From Erysipelotrichaceae bacterium (GTDB lineage Bacteria; Bacillota_I; Bacilli_A; Erysipelotrichales; Erysipelotrichaceae), in contig JAAYWN010000043.1 of assembly GCA_012516665.1 (NCBI GenBank), positions 1-38,289 on the forward strand: a stretch of DNA of 38,289 nt, given 5' to 3'. Under the pieces are notes generated by a model that was given only the letters and a program-made list of their open reading frames with translations, was not told where the DNA came from and did not search any database. How positions within the stretch are numbered: position 1 is the first letter of the stretch; the number at the start of each line of letters is the position of its first letter. Shown piece after piece: positions 8,346 through 18,308 of the stretch. The translations under genes were made by a program, and so were the position numbers.

Positions 8346-9299
8346 TTATTGCTGAGCCGCAGCTTTGAGAGCTGCTGCCGCCATGCCTTTTACGGCTTTT
8401 GAAGTAAATGTAGCGCCTGACATTGCATCAATGGATGAATCCAATGTTGCGCCATTGAAGACAGAAGCATCAGAATACCATGCATCTCCCATGCCATCGC
8501 CATTGTCTTTGCCAGTCAGACCTGTGATAGAAGTGATTGCGCCATCCTTGACAAGGACCGTAGCTGTTACTTCTGCACTTTCGAATCCTGTTGCATGGCA
8601 TGCAAAGGCACCGGAAGATGTTGCTGTACAGGATGCTTTCGCACTGGAGTAATCTCCTGTACCAAGCGTATCAGATACTTTTGTACCGGAGGATGCTGAA
8701 GCACTTGAAGTAGCACCGCTGTTAGTGGTTGCTCCGCTTGTTGCAGCAGAAGAAGCCTGAGAAGCAGGTTCGCCCGAGATATTAGCAATCGAATTGAAGA
8801 TTGATTCAGCCTGCTTGACAGCAGCCCCGACAGCACTTGTTGTGATGGTAGCCCCTGAGATCAAAGGCATTGCATCCAAAGAAGTAAGTTTTTTCACTTG
8901 GTCAGCATAGTCCTGATCAAAAGCCAATGATCCTTTGCCGGAAGTCTCCTGCTGTTCAAGAGCCATATATCCTGCAATTGTTCCATCATTGTTGAAGGCA
9001 ATGGCAAACTTGAAACCGGAAGAACTGTATCCTGTATTATGGAGCGTAAAGATGTAGCCTTTTCCTTCTGCTTCATAGATACCATCTACAAGATCTGTAT
9101 CCTTAGTAACATACTTGGATGTCACATCCGTGAAAGAAGCATCCGGATAGAATTGATTCAATGTTGTTTTTACAGCTGCAAGTGCATTGTCTGTAATGAT
9201 CGGCTTTGTTACTGCATTGACTGCAGCTAAGCATGCGCCAGCCACAGAACATACAACAGCTAAGAGGATCGTTTTATACATACTGGAATTTTTATCCAT
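8346..9299 (-). CDS. rnfG: RnfG-like subunit with two FMN-binding domains
   Basis: Start set to MDKNSS (9299), preceded by SD GAGGAGG. N-terminal RnfG domain with LISGATITTSAV; Ser/Ala/Thr linker; second FMN_bind domain with DAMSGATFTSKAV. Confidence 0.93.
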   Translation of the reverse strand: MDKNSSMYKTILLAVVCSVAGACLAAVNAVTKPIITDNALAAVKTTLNQFYPDASFTDVTSKYVTKDTDLVDGIYEAEGKGYIFTLHNTGYSSSGFKFAIAFNNDGTIAGYMALEQQETSGKGSLAFDQDYADQVKKLTSLDAMPLISGATITTSAVGAAVKQAESIFNSIANISGEPASQASSAATSGATTNSGATSSASASSGTKVSDTLGTGDYSSAKASCTATSSGAFACHATGFESAEVTATVLVKDGAITSITGLTGKDNGDGMGDAWYSDASVFNGATLDSSIDAMSGATFTSKAVKGMAAAALKAAAQQ

Positions 9300-9313
9300 A
9301 TTCAGTATCCTCC

Positions 9314-10447
9314 TCACATTTCACTGACAGATATGTCAGTGATCTCCGCTGCTGTATTCTCTCTTGCAGCAGATGCCGTTGAAGATGTCTTAGGAGCAAG
9401 CATCGAGCCGACAAAGAAAGCAGTCACAATAGCAATAGCAGAAATGATAACTGCCCGCTTCATAAACGTTGAAGCATTCTTGATCTGATTGCCAGAGAAT
9501 GCCTTATCAATTGCCGGTGTCAGCATATTCATTAATAAGATAGAGAATAAGACACCATCTGGAAGATTGCTCCGCCAGCGGATGACCAGAGTCAGGCAGG
9601 CTGTGCAGATACCAAAGACAACTCTGCCGCCAATGGTAACCGGCGTTGATACAGGATCTGTCATCATAAAGACAGCTCCGAACAGGACACCGCCGCTGAT
9701 AACGTTGAATAGACCGTATTCAAAGCCCGCGCCCTTCATCAGTCCAACAATTCCAGAAATAACAAATATTGTTACAACATAGCTGACACTGAGATGCCAA
9801 TCAATATCCTTCTTCCATAATAGGTAGAGAAAGCATAAGATCAGCAGCAATGCACAGCTTCCGCCGATGACGGATGCATAATTCCCCAAGAAGAAGCTCT
9901 TGAGGCCGCCAAACTGATTCAGGAAAGCACTGAAGGCACTTGAATCCATGATCCAGCCTGTGGACTTGATCGTTGTAACAGGTGTTGCACCAGTCGAAAT
10001 ATCCGATGCAACAGATGCACTGAAGGAATTCATGATCAATGCTTCGCCGAAAGCCGCTGGGTTGAAGATATTCTGGCCAAAGCCGCCGAACACCATCTTA
10101 CCAAAGACAATGGCGACGATCACGGCAACGATGACAGCGTAATAACTGACTTCCAAGCGAGTGATCAGAACTAAGATCAAAGCAGTTACCCAGCCATAGG
10201 AATGGAAGATCTCTTTCCAATCCTTGCCCGTCGCCTTGAACCAGATGATCTCTGTGACCTCGGCCGCGATGACCGCGAACAGAGCCATTAAGAATACTCT
10301 CAAGCCATACATTGCACCATAGGATACACTGTACCAAACAATCGAGAACAGCAGAACTGCCAGCAGGCAGAACGTGACGTCCCACATGATTCCAGTTGTG
10401 CTCTGTTCAGAACGATAGTTCGGGGATGGTCTGTATGAAATTTTCAT
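9314..10447 (-). CDS. rnfD: Rnf complex subunit RnfD
   Basis: 377 aa; polytopic; GFGQNIFNPAAFGEA and flavinylation-type DISTGATPVTT. Confidence 0.95.
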   Translation of the reverse strand: MKISYRPSPNYRSEQSTTGIMWDVTFCLLAVLLFSIVWYSVSYGAMYGLRVFLMALFAVIAAEVTEIIWFKATGKDWKEIFHSYGWVTALILVLITRLEVSYYAVIVAVIVAIVFGKMVFGGFGQNIFNPAAFGEALIMNSFSASVASDISTGATPVTTIKSTGWIMDSSAFSAFLNQFGGLKSFFLGNYASVIGGSCALLLILCFLYLLWKKDIDWHLSVSYVVTIFVISGIVGLMKGAGFEYGLFNVISGGVLFGAVFMMTDPVSTPVTIGGRVVFGICTACLTLVIRWRSNLPDGVLFSILLMNMLTPAIDKAFSGNQIKNASTFMKRAVIISAIAIVTAFFVGSMLAPKTSSTASAARENTAAEITDISVSEM

Positions 10448-10449
10448 GT

Positions 10450-11769
10450 TTATCTTCCTCCCTTTGCTTTCTTATCCTTCTGCATCTGCAGCTGAATGAG
10501 CCTCTTGCCTTTGCGGACATTCTCTGTAACATCGATCTTTGAAGGACATACATACGTGCATAAACCGCACTCAATGCAGTCCATAACAGATAATTTAGCC
10601 AAAGCATCCTTATCCATTTTCTTTGCAGCTGCCGCAATATTGACTGGCTCCAGGCCAGAAGGACAATGTTCTGTGCATTTCCCGCAGCGCAAGCATGCAA
10701 CACTGTCAATTGGTTCATTTTTCAGGACCGTCAGGCCATTATTCTGCGGACAGATCACAAAAGTATCATTTGGAATTGCTTTGCCCATCATCGGTCCGCC
10801 GGCAATCACCAGAACATCATCAACACCGTCAGCATATCCGCCGACTGCTTCAATGACTTCGTGAGCAGGTGTTCCAATCGGCACAATAATATTCTGCGGC
10901 TGCTTCAGAGCATTGCCTGAAACGGTCAGCACCTTATGAATGATCGGCATGCCATTGATGATCGCATCGCCTAAAGCAATAGCGGTCGAAGCATTGTTCA
11001 GCACGCATCCTGCTTCCATCGGAAGTCTGTCATAGCGCTTCCCTGTCAGTTCATAGACCAGCACACGCTCCCAGCCCATTGGGTACTTATCCGGTACTGT
11101 ACGGATCTCGATCGGTGTACCGCTGAAGGCAGTCTGCAGTGCAGAAATCTGGTCCTTCTTATCTTCCTTGATTGCAATGCATCCCTTCTCTGCTTTTGAA
11201 AGTTTGAACAGAGCAAGTACACCTGTTTTCAATAAGGATAAGTTGGCTTCAATATTCTTGTAGTCAGAAGTCAAATAAGGTTCGCATTCCACTGCATTGA
11301 CAATGAATAGTTTTACATTCTCCGGCTTCATATACTTGACATAGGTAGGGAAGCCTGCCCCGCCAAGTCCTAACATTCCTGCGTTCTTTACGAAATCCAG
11401 CAGTTCCTGCCAGCTGGCTTTTTCATAATCAAACTCCGCAAAAGCACGCACAGCTGTGTTCTTGTGGTCATTCTGGATTCTTAAATGTTCACCCTGCGTC
11501 ATGCCAGAAGTCATGAATTTCTCAATGCCGGTAACTGTTCCAGATACTGGCGAGAAGATAGGCAGGTAAAAGTGGTCGTTTCTTTCTGCGACCTTTGTAC
11601 CGATCGAAACTTCATCTCCAACTTTCACACACGGTGTGCATGCAGCGTTTCCGTTATATAACGGCACCCATACCACATCCGGATCCATTGACTTCAGGAC
11701 TTCTTTGCCCAGCGTCAGATCCTTATGCCCATTGAGATGTTCATTCATCGGTCCCTGTAAAAATGACAT
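10450..11769 (-). CDS. rnfC: Rnf complex subunit RnfC
   Basis: Start set to MSFLQG (11769) after SD GGGAGGAG; GLGGAGFPTYVKY; two Fe-S motifs CLRCGKCTEHCP and CIECGLCTYVCP. Confidence 0.96.
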   Translation of the reverse strand: MSFLQGPMNEHLNGHKDLTLGKEVLKSMDPDVVWVPLYNGNAACTPCVKVGDEVSIGTKVAERNDHFYLPIFSPVSGTVTGIEKFMTSGMTQGEHLRIQNDHKNTAVRAFAEFDYEKASWQELLDFVKNAGMLGLGGAGFPTYVKYMKPENVKLFIVNAVECEPYLTSDYKNIEANLSLLKTGVLALFKLSKAEKGCIAIKEDKKDQISALQTAFSGTPIEIRTVPDKYPMGWERVLVYELTGKRYDRLPMEAGCVLNNASTAIALGDAIINGMPIIHKVLTVSGNALKQPQNIIVPIGTPAHEVIEAVGGYADGVDDVLVIAGGPMMGKAIPNDTFVICPQNNGLTVLKNEPIDSVACLRCGKCTEHCPSGLEPVNIAAAAKKMDKDALAKLSVMDCIECGLCTYVCPSKIDVTENVRKGKRLIQLQMQKDKKAKGGR

Positions 11770-11944
11770 ATGGTCTCCTCCCATCAAAACAGAGTGAATT
11801 ATAGCATCTTTTTCTTTATTTATGCAGTTTCTTAATCAGTTTACCAACAATTGACTTGGCAATTCTGCTTCTTTGTATTATTTCTTTGAATATTTCATCA
11901 ATTGTTCAGGTGAGCAGATGTTAGGCACTTTGTTGAAGTTCTGC

Positions 11945-11950
11945 TATAAT
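11945..11950 (+). promoter_or_regulatory. Candidate -10 box (TGCTATAAT) of apbE
   Basis: Extended -10 TGC-TATAAT ending 8 nt before the apbE ATG (11959). Confidence 0.65.
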
Positions 11951-11958
11951 CGGTCAAT

Positions 11959-13095
11959 ATGACAAAGAAAAACATATGCAAAATCGTACTGTCCGCCCTT
12001 CTGCTGACAGGCTGTTCCTCAAATGCGGCATCAGCCGCTTCAGCATCAACTTCCGCTGAAGCCTATAAGAATACAAATCTTGATGCCGGTATCTTTGATA
12101 CAACTTATGCGTACCAGGAAGCTCCAAAAACAGATGAAAGCGCAGCGCACTATCAGAGCTCTTTAACAGAATTGAAAGAATACAGCGATCTCTATGATAT
12201 CTACAACAATTATGACGGTATCAATAATCTGAAGACGATCAATGACAATGCCGGCATTCAGCCAGTAAAGGTCGATCAGAAGATCATAGATATGCTGAAA
12301 CTGGCCAAACAATTCTATGTCTATTCGGATGGTGAATTTGATATCACGATGGGCGCCGTCCTGAAGATATGGCATACCTACCGTGAAAGCGGCATCAAGC
12401 TGAATGAGCAGGGACAGAATGCCCCTATTCCATCCCAGGAAGAATTGGATGCAGTAAAGTCAGAGAGCGGCTGGGACAAAGTCATCATCGATGAAGATGC
12501 CAGCACCGTCTATATCACAGATGCTGCTGTTTCCTTAGATGTCGGCGGCATTGCCAAAGGCTATGCCACAGAACAGGTCGCAGCGGATCTTGAAAAGCAG
12601 GATATCAGCGGCGGCTATGTCAACGTCGGACGGAACATCCGTCTGCTTGGGGCAAAAGCCGATGGTTCGCAATGGCGCATCGGCATTACCAATCCAGGCA
12701 GTTCCACCGGAGATTCCTTAGTGGCTCTGGATGTAGAACCATCCTATTCCGTAGTCACTTCAGGCGATTATGAACGGTATTACACAGGGACCGACGGCAA
12801 TCGATATTCACATATTATTGATCCGCAGACCCTCTTTCCTGCCACCTACTATCACAGTGTAACGATCATCGCAGATGATTCCGGTGTTGCTGACTGTCTC
12901 TCCACAACGCTTTTTACAATGAGCGTGGCTGATGGCAAAAAAGCACTGGCCGCTTATGAAGCAGCCTCGGGGAAAAAAGTTTCCGCCGTATGGATCATGG
13001 ATCCTGATAAGGCACAGAATGAGACCGGAAAAACAGAAGGAAGCTATTTTGTCACATATACTGATGACATCAAGGATGATCTGATATGGTATTGA
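11959..13095 (+). CDS. apbE: FAD:protein FMN transferase (ApbE lipoprotein)
   Basis: Lipobox LLLTGCSS; SLDVGGIAKGYATEQVAADL; YVNVGRNIRLLG; SVVTSGDYERYY; HIIDPQT. Confidence 0.94.
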   Translation: MTKKNICKIVLSALLLTGCSSNAASAASASTSAEAYKNTNLDAGIFDTTYAYQEAPKTDESAAHYQSSLTELKEYSDLYDIYNNYDGINNLKTINDNAGIQPVKVDQKIIDMLKLAKQFYVYSDGEFDITMGAVLKIWHTYRESGIKLNEQGQNAPIPSQEELDAVKSESGWDKVIIDEDASTVYITDAAVSLDVGGIAKGYATEQVAADLEKQDISGGYVNVGRNIRLLGAKADGSQWRIGITNPGSSTGDSLVALDVEPSYSVVTSGDYERYYTGTDGNRYSHIIDPQTLFPATYYHSVTIIADDSGVADCLSTTLFTMSVADGKKALAAYEAASGKKVSAVWIMDPDKAQNETGKTEGSYFVTYTDDIKDDLIWY

Positions 13096-13928
13096 TCGAT
13101 ATCCTGCTGGATTCACTGAGCGATGTCGTTAAGATCATTCCTTTCTTATTTATTATTTATCTGCTCTTAGAGTTCATGGAACATGAAGCCGGTCATAAGA
13201 TGGAACACTTCTTAGAAAAGCACCGCCGGCTGAATCCGATCATGGGCACGATCATGGGCCTGATCCCTTCCTGCGGCTTTGCCGGAGCAGCATCGTCGCT
13301 GTTTGCGACCGGTGTAATCTCAGCCGGCACGCTGATTGCTGTCTATCTGTCATCTTCCGATGAAATGCTTTCTATCATGTTGAGCATGCAGGCACCTTTC
13401 AGCAAGATCTGGCCGATCCTGTTCGTCAAACTGATCGTGGCCGGCATCGCCGGTATCATCATTGACCGCTTCTCTAAAAAGCGCAGCATCGATGTAGAAG
13501 AATTTTGTGAACGTGAACATGATGATCATGCGCATGGCATCTTCTATTCAGCTGCTATGCATACAATGCAGGTAACTGTTTGGCTGCTGCTGATCACCCT
13601 GGTCTTCAATCTGATCGTTGCCTGGATCGGCGAGGACAGTCTGCGGATGTTTGTTTCTTCCTATCCAAATCAGTCTGTATTTGCAGCAACTCTGATCGGC
13701 ATGATTCCTTCCTGTGCTTCTTCAATCCTGCTGACCAAGATGTATCTTGAAGGGGTCATCGGCTTTGCGGCAGTATGTGCTGGCTTGCTAGTCAATGCCG
13801 GCACCGGCATGATGGTCCTTTGGCGGGTCAATCCAAATCTGAAAGAAAACTTCCAGATCATGTTCCTGACTTGGCTCTGCGGTCTGATCGGCGGTCTGCT
13901 GATCGAACTGATCCTTGTCCTGATATAA
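13086..13928 (+). CDS. Putative manganese/arsenic-type permease (10-TM efflux family)
   Basis: 280 aa polytopic protein with two GLIPSCGFAGAAS/GMIPSCASSILL-type repeats and an internal His-rich loop; overlaps apbE by 10 nt. Confidence 0.75.
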   Translation: MVLIDILLDSLSDVVKIIPFLFIIYLLLEFMEHEAGHKMEHFLEKHRRLNPIMGTIMGLIPSCGFAGAASSLFATGVISAGTLIAVYLSSSDEMLSIMLSMQAPFSKIWPILFVKLIVAGIAGIIIDRFSKKRSIDVEEFCEREHDDHAHGIFYSAAMHTMQVTVWLLLITLVFNLIVAWIGEDSLRMFVSSYPNQSVFAATLIGMIPSCASSILLTKMYLEGVIGFAAVCAGLLVNAGTGMMVLWRVNPNLKENFQIMFLTWLCGLIGGLLIELILVLI

Positions 13929-13978
13929 AAAAGGGATCCTTTCTGTCCTGCATCGGCAGAAACTGAGGATCCCTTTTC
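13927..13978. terminator. Bidirectional terminator between convergent genes
   Basis: AAAAAAGGGATCCT ... AGGATCCCTTTTCT inverted repeat with inner TTTCTG/CAGAAA. Confidence 0.85.
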
Positions 13979-15367
13979 TTATGCCTGCACAGAAGATGCA
14001 TCCTTAGGCAGCGATTTCAAGAAGATGACCAGGAATGGTACCGTGATCAAAGCGGACAGGATCTCACTGACGCTCTGTGCCATCTCTAAGCCATACAGTC
14101 CCAAAGTCCAATTCAGCAGGAGGACCGTTGGAATCAGCACCAATCCGCTTCTTAAAGCAGCTAAGAAAGTTGCTGCCGTGCTTTTCCCAATGGATTGGAA
14201 CAGCATGTTTCCATACATAGATATCGGCATCAGTACCAAAGAAATACATTGATAGCGCATAGCGACAGCACCGATCATCGTGACTTCCGGATCATCGCGG
14301 AAGAACGCAACAAATGTTTCTGCTTTGACAAAAGCGAGAATGCTCAGGATGACCATCAATGCGGTGCCAAGCTTCAAAGCAAACAGGAAGCCAGCTTTGA
14401 CACGCTGATATTTTTTAGCTCCATAATTAAAGGCAGAAACAGGCTGAAAGCCCTGACCGATACCTATAGCAACACAGAAGAGAAAGTTAACAATTCTGGT
14501 AACGATAGAAATAGCAGCCACAGCCGCATCTCCATAGCCGCCGGCACATACATTCAGGATCATAGTAGAAGCACTGTTCAGACCCTGTCTAGCTAAAGAA
14601 GGAAGACCTGTACTGATAATATTGCGAAAGACCAAGAACTGTCTCGTAAAATATTTTATATTGAATTTTGACTGTGTTCTTCCCTGCAGATACGGCAGCA
14701 GAAGAATGAACATAGATATATATTCTGAGATCGTTGTCGAAAGACCGGCACCGCCGATGCCCATATGGAAGACATCAACAAAGATATAATCTCCTAAAAT
14801 ATTGAGCAGACCGCCAGCCGTCAGACCGAACATGGCAAAGACTGCTTTTCCCTCATACCTCAGAATATTGTTCATCACACAGGAAGATGTCATGGCCGGA
14901 CCGGCAAGCAAGATATAGAAAGCATACGTTCTGGCATAAGGAAGAATCGTATCTGTACTGCCAAGCATGCGCATCAGCGGATCCATGCATGCATATCCCA
15001 GGATCATCACGGCAAGACCGGCTAAGATCGAAGACCAGAAAGAAGTGCTGGCATATTCATGGGCAGCATTGACATTGCGGTCTCCCAGCTGACGGGCAAT
15101 ATTCGATCCGGCACCATGTCCGAACATAAAGCCGAAAGCCTGCAGGATCGCCATCAAACCAAAAACAATGCCTGTTGCACCGGAAGCACTGGTTGAGATC
15201 GTGCCGACAAAATATGTATCTGCCATATTATAAATGCTTGTTACCAGCATGGAGATAATGGTCGGAATGCCCAATGACAGGATCAGCTTAGAGACTGGTG
15301 TTTCGGTCATTTTGATATACTGTTTTTTCTGTTCTTCATTGCTCATCCTGTTATGATACTGCCGCAT
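13979..15367 (-). CDS. MATE family efflux transporter
   Basis: VSKLILSLGIPTIISMLVTSIYNMADTYFVG; 12-TM pattern. Start may be 15346 (MSNEEQ). Confidence 0.93.
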   Translation of the reverse strand: MRQYHNRMSNEEQKKQYIKMTETPVSKLILSLGIPTIISMLVTSIYNMADTYFVGTISTSASGATGIVFGLMAILQAFGFMFGHGAGSNIARQLGDRNVNAAHEYASTSFWSSILAGLAVMILGYACMDPLMRMLGSTDTILPYARTYAFYILLAGPAMTSSCVMNNILRYEGKAVFAMFGLTAGGLLNILGDYIFVDVFHMGIGGAGLSTTISEYISMFILLLPYLQGRTQSKFNIKYFTRQFLVFRNIISTGLPSLARQGLNSASTMILNVCAGGYGDAAVAAISIVTRIVNFLFCVAIGIGQGFQPVSAFNYGAKKYQRVKAGFLFALKLGTALMVILSILAFVKAETFVAFFRDDPEVTMIGAVAMRYQCISLVLMPISMYGNMLFQSIGKSTAATFLAALRSGLVLIPTVLLLNWTLGLYGLEMAQSVSEILSALITVPFLVIFLKSLPKDASSVQA

Positions 15368-15411
15368 CTGTCTTTTGTCACATGCATAGAAAAAGAAGGA
15401 TCTCTCCTTCT

Positions 15412-16428
15412 TCAGCGCTGTATGATCTTTGGCGCATTGAATGGAACAACATCTGTGACAGCTCCTGCCGCATCGATCTCTGTTCCCTCATGATCCAGAT
15501 CGATCAGATGATAACGGCGATTCCCCATCCCAAGTTCATTCATGTATGAGAGCTGGCGCAGCCCATGCCGCGATTGGACCCGCTCCACAAAATCATGATG
15601 ATCCTTATCATTCATCGCATAGATCATATCGATGGATGCCTGATCGATCGCACAGATATCCAAGGAAGCCAAGATACCGACATTCGGCGTCACGACCGGT
15701 GCAGCCTGGATGCCTTCACAGTCGCAGGATACCGACATATTGCGCATCACATTTATGAAAGCGATCTGACTGCCGAAATGATCCACTGTTGCTTTGGCAG
15801 ATTCGGTAAACCGTTCCATAAATTCTTCTTCCTTGATATCCCACATATTCGGCTGTCCCGGCGTTGTATGGATCTCTTTTTTGCCAATCCTGCCATCTGC
15901 ACACCCGATACCGATATTCTTGTTGGAGCCCCCGAAGCCTCCCTGCGTATGTCCCTTAAAATGCGTCAGGACAAGCATCGAGTCATAGTTCAGTTCATGC
16001 GATCCAACATGCATCTCAGTGAACCATTTTCCGTTTTTGACCGGCAGTGCAGTGACCCCATCTTCATCCATGATATCGACAGGACAGAATGTCCAGCCAT
16101 TGACCTGCAGTGTCTCACGATGCTTTTCAGTCGTATAGCGGTCACCGTCATAATACGTATTCGTTTCCACGATCGTCCCATCCGGGATCTCCTTGGACAT
16201 CAGTTCTTTCACCCAAGGCCGCGGCAGAATATTCGGTCCATGTTTTTCACCGGTGTGAAGCTTCACAGCAATCTTTCCCTTCAGTACTGATCCAATCTTT
16301 TCGTATGCTTTGATCAATCCGGCAGCCGAAAGATCCCGCGTAAAATACACAATTGATTCTTCGCCCGTACGTTCACTGTACGGCAGATACTTTGAGCCAT
16401 CTTTTTCCTGCATTATTTTTTCTGTCAT
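15412..16428 (-). CDS. DUF362 domain-containing protein
   Basis: KIAVKLHTGEKHGPNILPRPWVKELM, THFKGHTQGGFGGSNKNIGIGCADGRIGK; SD AGGAGAA upstream. Confidence 0.88.
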   Translation of the reverse strand: MTEKIMQEKDGSKYLPYSERTGEESIVYFTRDLSAAGLIKAYEKIGSVLKGKIAVKLHTGEKHGPNILPRPWVKELMSKEIPDGTIVETNTYYDGDRYTTEKHRETLQVNGWTFCPVDIMDEDGVTALPVKNGKWFTEMHVGSHELNYDSMLVLTHFKGHTQGGFGGSNKNIGIGCADGRIGKKEIHTTPGQPNMWDIKEEEFMERFTESAKATVDHFGSQIAFINVMRNMSVSCDCEGIQAAPVVTPNVGILASLDICAIDQASIDMIYAMNDKDHHDFVERVQSRHGLRQLSYMNELGMGNRRYHLIDLDHEGTEIDAAGAVTDVVPFNAPKIIQR

Positions 16429-16516
16429 ATTTCTGTTTTTCTCCTGAGCTCATTATAGCATTGCCAAGCATTTTACAGTCTGTTTCTGCATCCTGATCGA
16501 TCATTGGATCCTGCAT

Positions 16517-16551
16517 AAAAAAGGCTCGATCCCAAAATGCAGGACCAAGCC
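16517..16551 (-). terminator. Terminator of pgi
   Basis: Minus strand GGCTTGGTCC-tgcatttt-GGGATCGAGCC followed by TTTTTT. Confidence 0.8.
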
Positions 16552-16575
16552 ATTATTGTGTTTCTTATTGCCTGC

Positions 16576-17865
16576 TTACTTTTCGTATCCCGGTTTGCCA
16601 AGCAGACGGAACATATTCTTCTTATAGATCTCAACACCCGGCTGATTGAATGGGTTGATATCGATCATATAGCAGGTCATAGCGGTCGCTAAGAAGAAGA
16701 AATAGCAGAGATAGCCAAAGCTGTACTCTTTCATATCTGGAATGGTGATCAGCAGATTCGGAACATTGCCAGCTTCAACATGTGCTTCGATTGTTCCCTT
16801 TTCGGCCATCTTATTGACCCAGTCATAGGACTTGCCCGTCAGATAGTTCATATTGTCCAGATTTGCTTCATCCGCTTCTACATGAAGATCTTCCGTTGGC
16901 TTTTCGACTTCCAGCACTGTCTCATATAAGACTTTCTTGCCCTGCTGAATGAACTGACCTAAGGAATGAAGATCGGTCGAGAAACATGCACTGTCCGGCA
17001 GAATGCCCTTGCCATCTTTGCCTTCGGATTCTCCCAGCAGCTGTTTCCACCATTCTGCTAACATCTGCATCTGCGGTTCATAGGTAACAAACATCTCAAC
17101 ATTGTATCCCTGCTTCTGCATGATGCGTCTGGTCACTGCATACTGATATGCTGGATTCTTATTCAGGTCAGCTGTATTCAGCTCATTGTATGCATCATGA
17201 AGTCCTGCCATGACTTTCGCAATGTCAATGCCGACAATTGCCATTGGAACTAAACCGACCGGTGTGATCACCGAATAGCGTCCGCCGATATCATCCGGAA
17301 TAACAAAGGTCTCATAGCCTTCCTGATCGGCCAAAGTCTTCAAGGCACCTCTTGCTTTATCAGTCGTCGCAATGATTCTGGTCTTCGCTTCTTCCTTGCC
17401 GTATTTCTTTTCCATGAACTCTCTCAGCACACGGAAAGCAAGTGCTGTTTCCGTCGTTGTACCGGACTTGGAAATAACATTGAGGACCACAGACTTATCC
17501 TGTATATGCTTCATGACCTGTGATACATATGTTGATGAGAAAGTATTGCCAATATAGATAACTTCTGTTTTTCCTTCCGGATACAGGCCATTGATCATTT
17601 CAATTGCTGCTCTGGCGCCCAAATAAGATCCGCCGATGCCGCATACGATCAATACCTCTGCCTTATCTCTGACTCTTTCTGCTGTCTTAATGATCCGGGC
17701 AAATTCTTCCTTGTCATAGGATTCAGGCCATTCGACCCATCCCATGAAATCATTGCCGGTTCCTGTTCTGCTGCGGATTGCCTTATGCAGCTCTGTAATT
17801 TTGTCCTGATAAGAAGAAATCTCTTCTTTCAGCAGACCGTGTGATGCATCAAATTTCATCGTCAT
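16576..17865 (-). CDS. pgi: Glucose-6-phosphate isomerase
   Basis: Start set to 17865 (AGGAGAG-N7-ATG). IVCGIGGSYLGARAAIEMI, VISKSGTTTETALAFRVL, FNQPGVEIYKKNMF. Confidence 0.96.
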   Translation of the reverse strand: MTMKFDASHGLLKEEISSYQDKITELHKAIRSRTGTGNDFMGWVEWPESYDKEEFARIIKTAERVRDKAEVLIVCGIGGSYLGARAAIEMINGLYPEGKTEVIYIGNTFSSTYVSQVMKHIQDKSVVLNVISKSGTTTETALAFRVLREFMEKKYGKEEAKTRIIATTDKARGALKTLADQEGYETFVIPDDIGGRYSVITPVGLVPMAIVGIDIAKVMAGLHDAYNELNTADLNKNPAYQYAVTRRIMQKQGYNVEMFVTYEPQMQMLAEWWKQLLGESEGKDGKGILPDSACFSTDLHSLGQFIQQGKKVLYETVLEVEKPTEDLHVEADEANLDNMNYLTGKSYDWVNKMAEKGTIEAHVEAGNVPNLLITIPDMKEYSFGYLCYFFFLATAMTCYMIDINPFNQPGVEIYKKNMFRLLGKPGYEK

Positions 17866-18238
17866 GTAATATCTCTCCTTTTGCATCTGCAATCCATTGA
17901 TCCATATGCGAAGCAATGGATTGAAAACCAATCTTCATGGAAGGCAGCGATGCTTTGATCATCGGCATCTGTTTCCTTCTGTTGCGTACCCGGCTGTGAT
18001 TCAATGCTTTAATTGAAAGCCTAGCCTGATTTGATGTATTGTCAAAATCGATGATCTTTACTTTCACCGTATCACCGACTTTTACAAATGAATTGATATC
18101 TCGGATAAAGCCATCAGAGATCTCGGAAATATGGATCAATCCGCTGGTATGCTTGTCTAAACTGACAAATGCTCCATATGGCTGTATGCCGGTTATTTTT
18201 CCTTCAACGATCTGCCCAATCTGATAGCTCATTGTCAT
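17849..18238 (-). CDS. S1 RNA-binding domain protein (general stress protein 13/CvfD-like)
   Basis: IGQIVEGKITGIQPYGAFVSLDKHTSGLIHISEIS...VGDTVKVKIIDFD; overlaps the pgi start by 17 nt. Confidence 0.9.
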   Translation of the reverse strand: MTMSYQIGQIVEGKITGIQPYGAFVSLDKHTSGLIHISEISDGFIRDINSFVKVGDTVKVKIIDFDNTSNQARLSIKALNHSRVRNRRKQMPMIKASLPSMKIGFQSIASHMDQWIADAKGEILHDDEI

Positions 18239-18308
18239 GAATTCTCCGGACTCAGTATACCACGGAATTTCTATGGACGTGTTATACTTTACTCGGAGAA
18301 AAATAACT

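Noticed and set aside
8567-8836. 89-aa ORF inside rnfG
   Set aside because: Same-strand alternative frame over the low-complexity linker of RnfG; no independent SD.
11788-11958. FMN riboswitch between rnfC and apbE
   Set aside because: No RFN-element conserved segments are seen in this short AT-rich divergent region.
15565-16290. 241-aa plus-strand ORF
   Set aside because: Antisense to the DUF362 gene; His/Arg-rich shadow translation.
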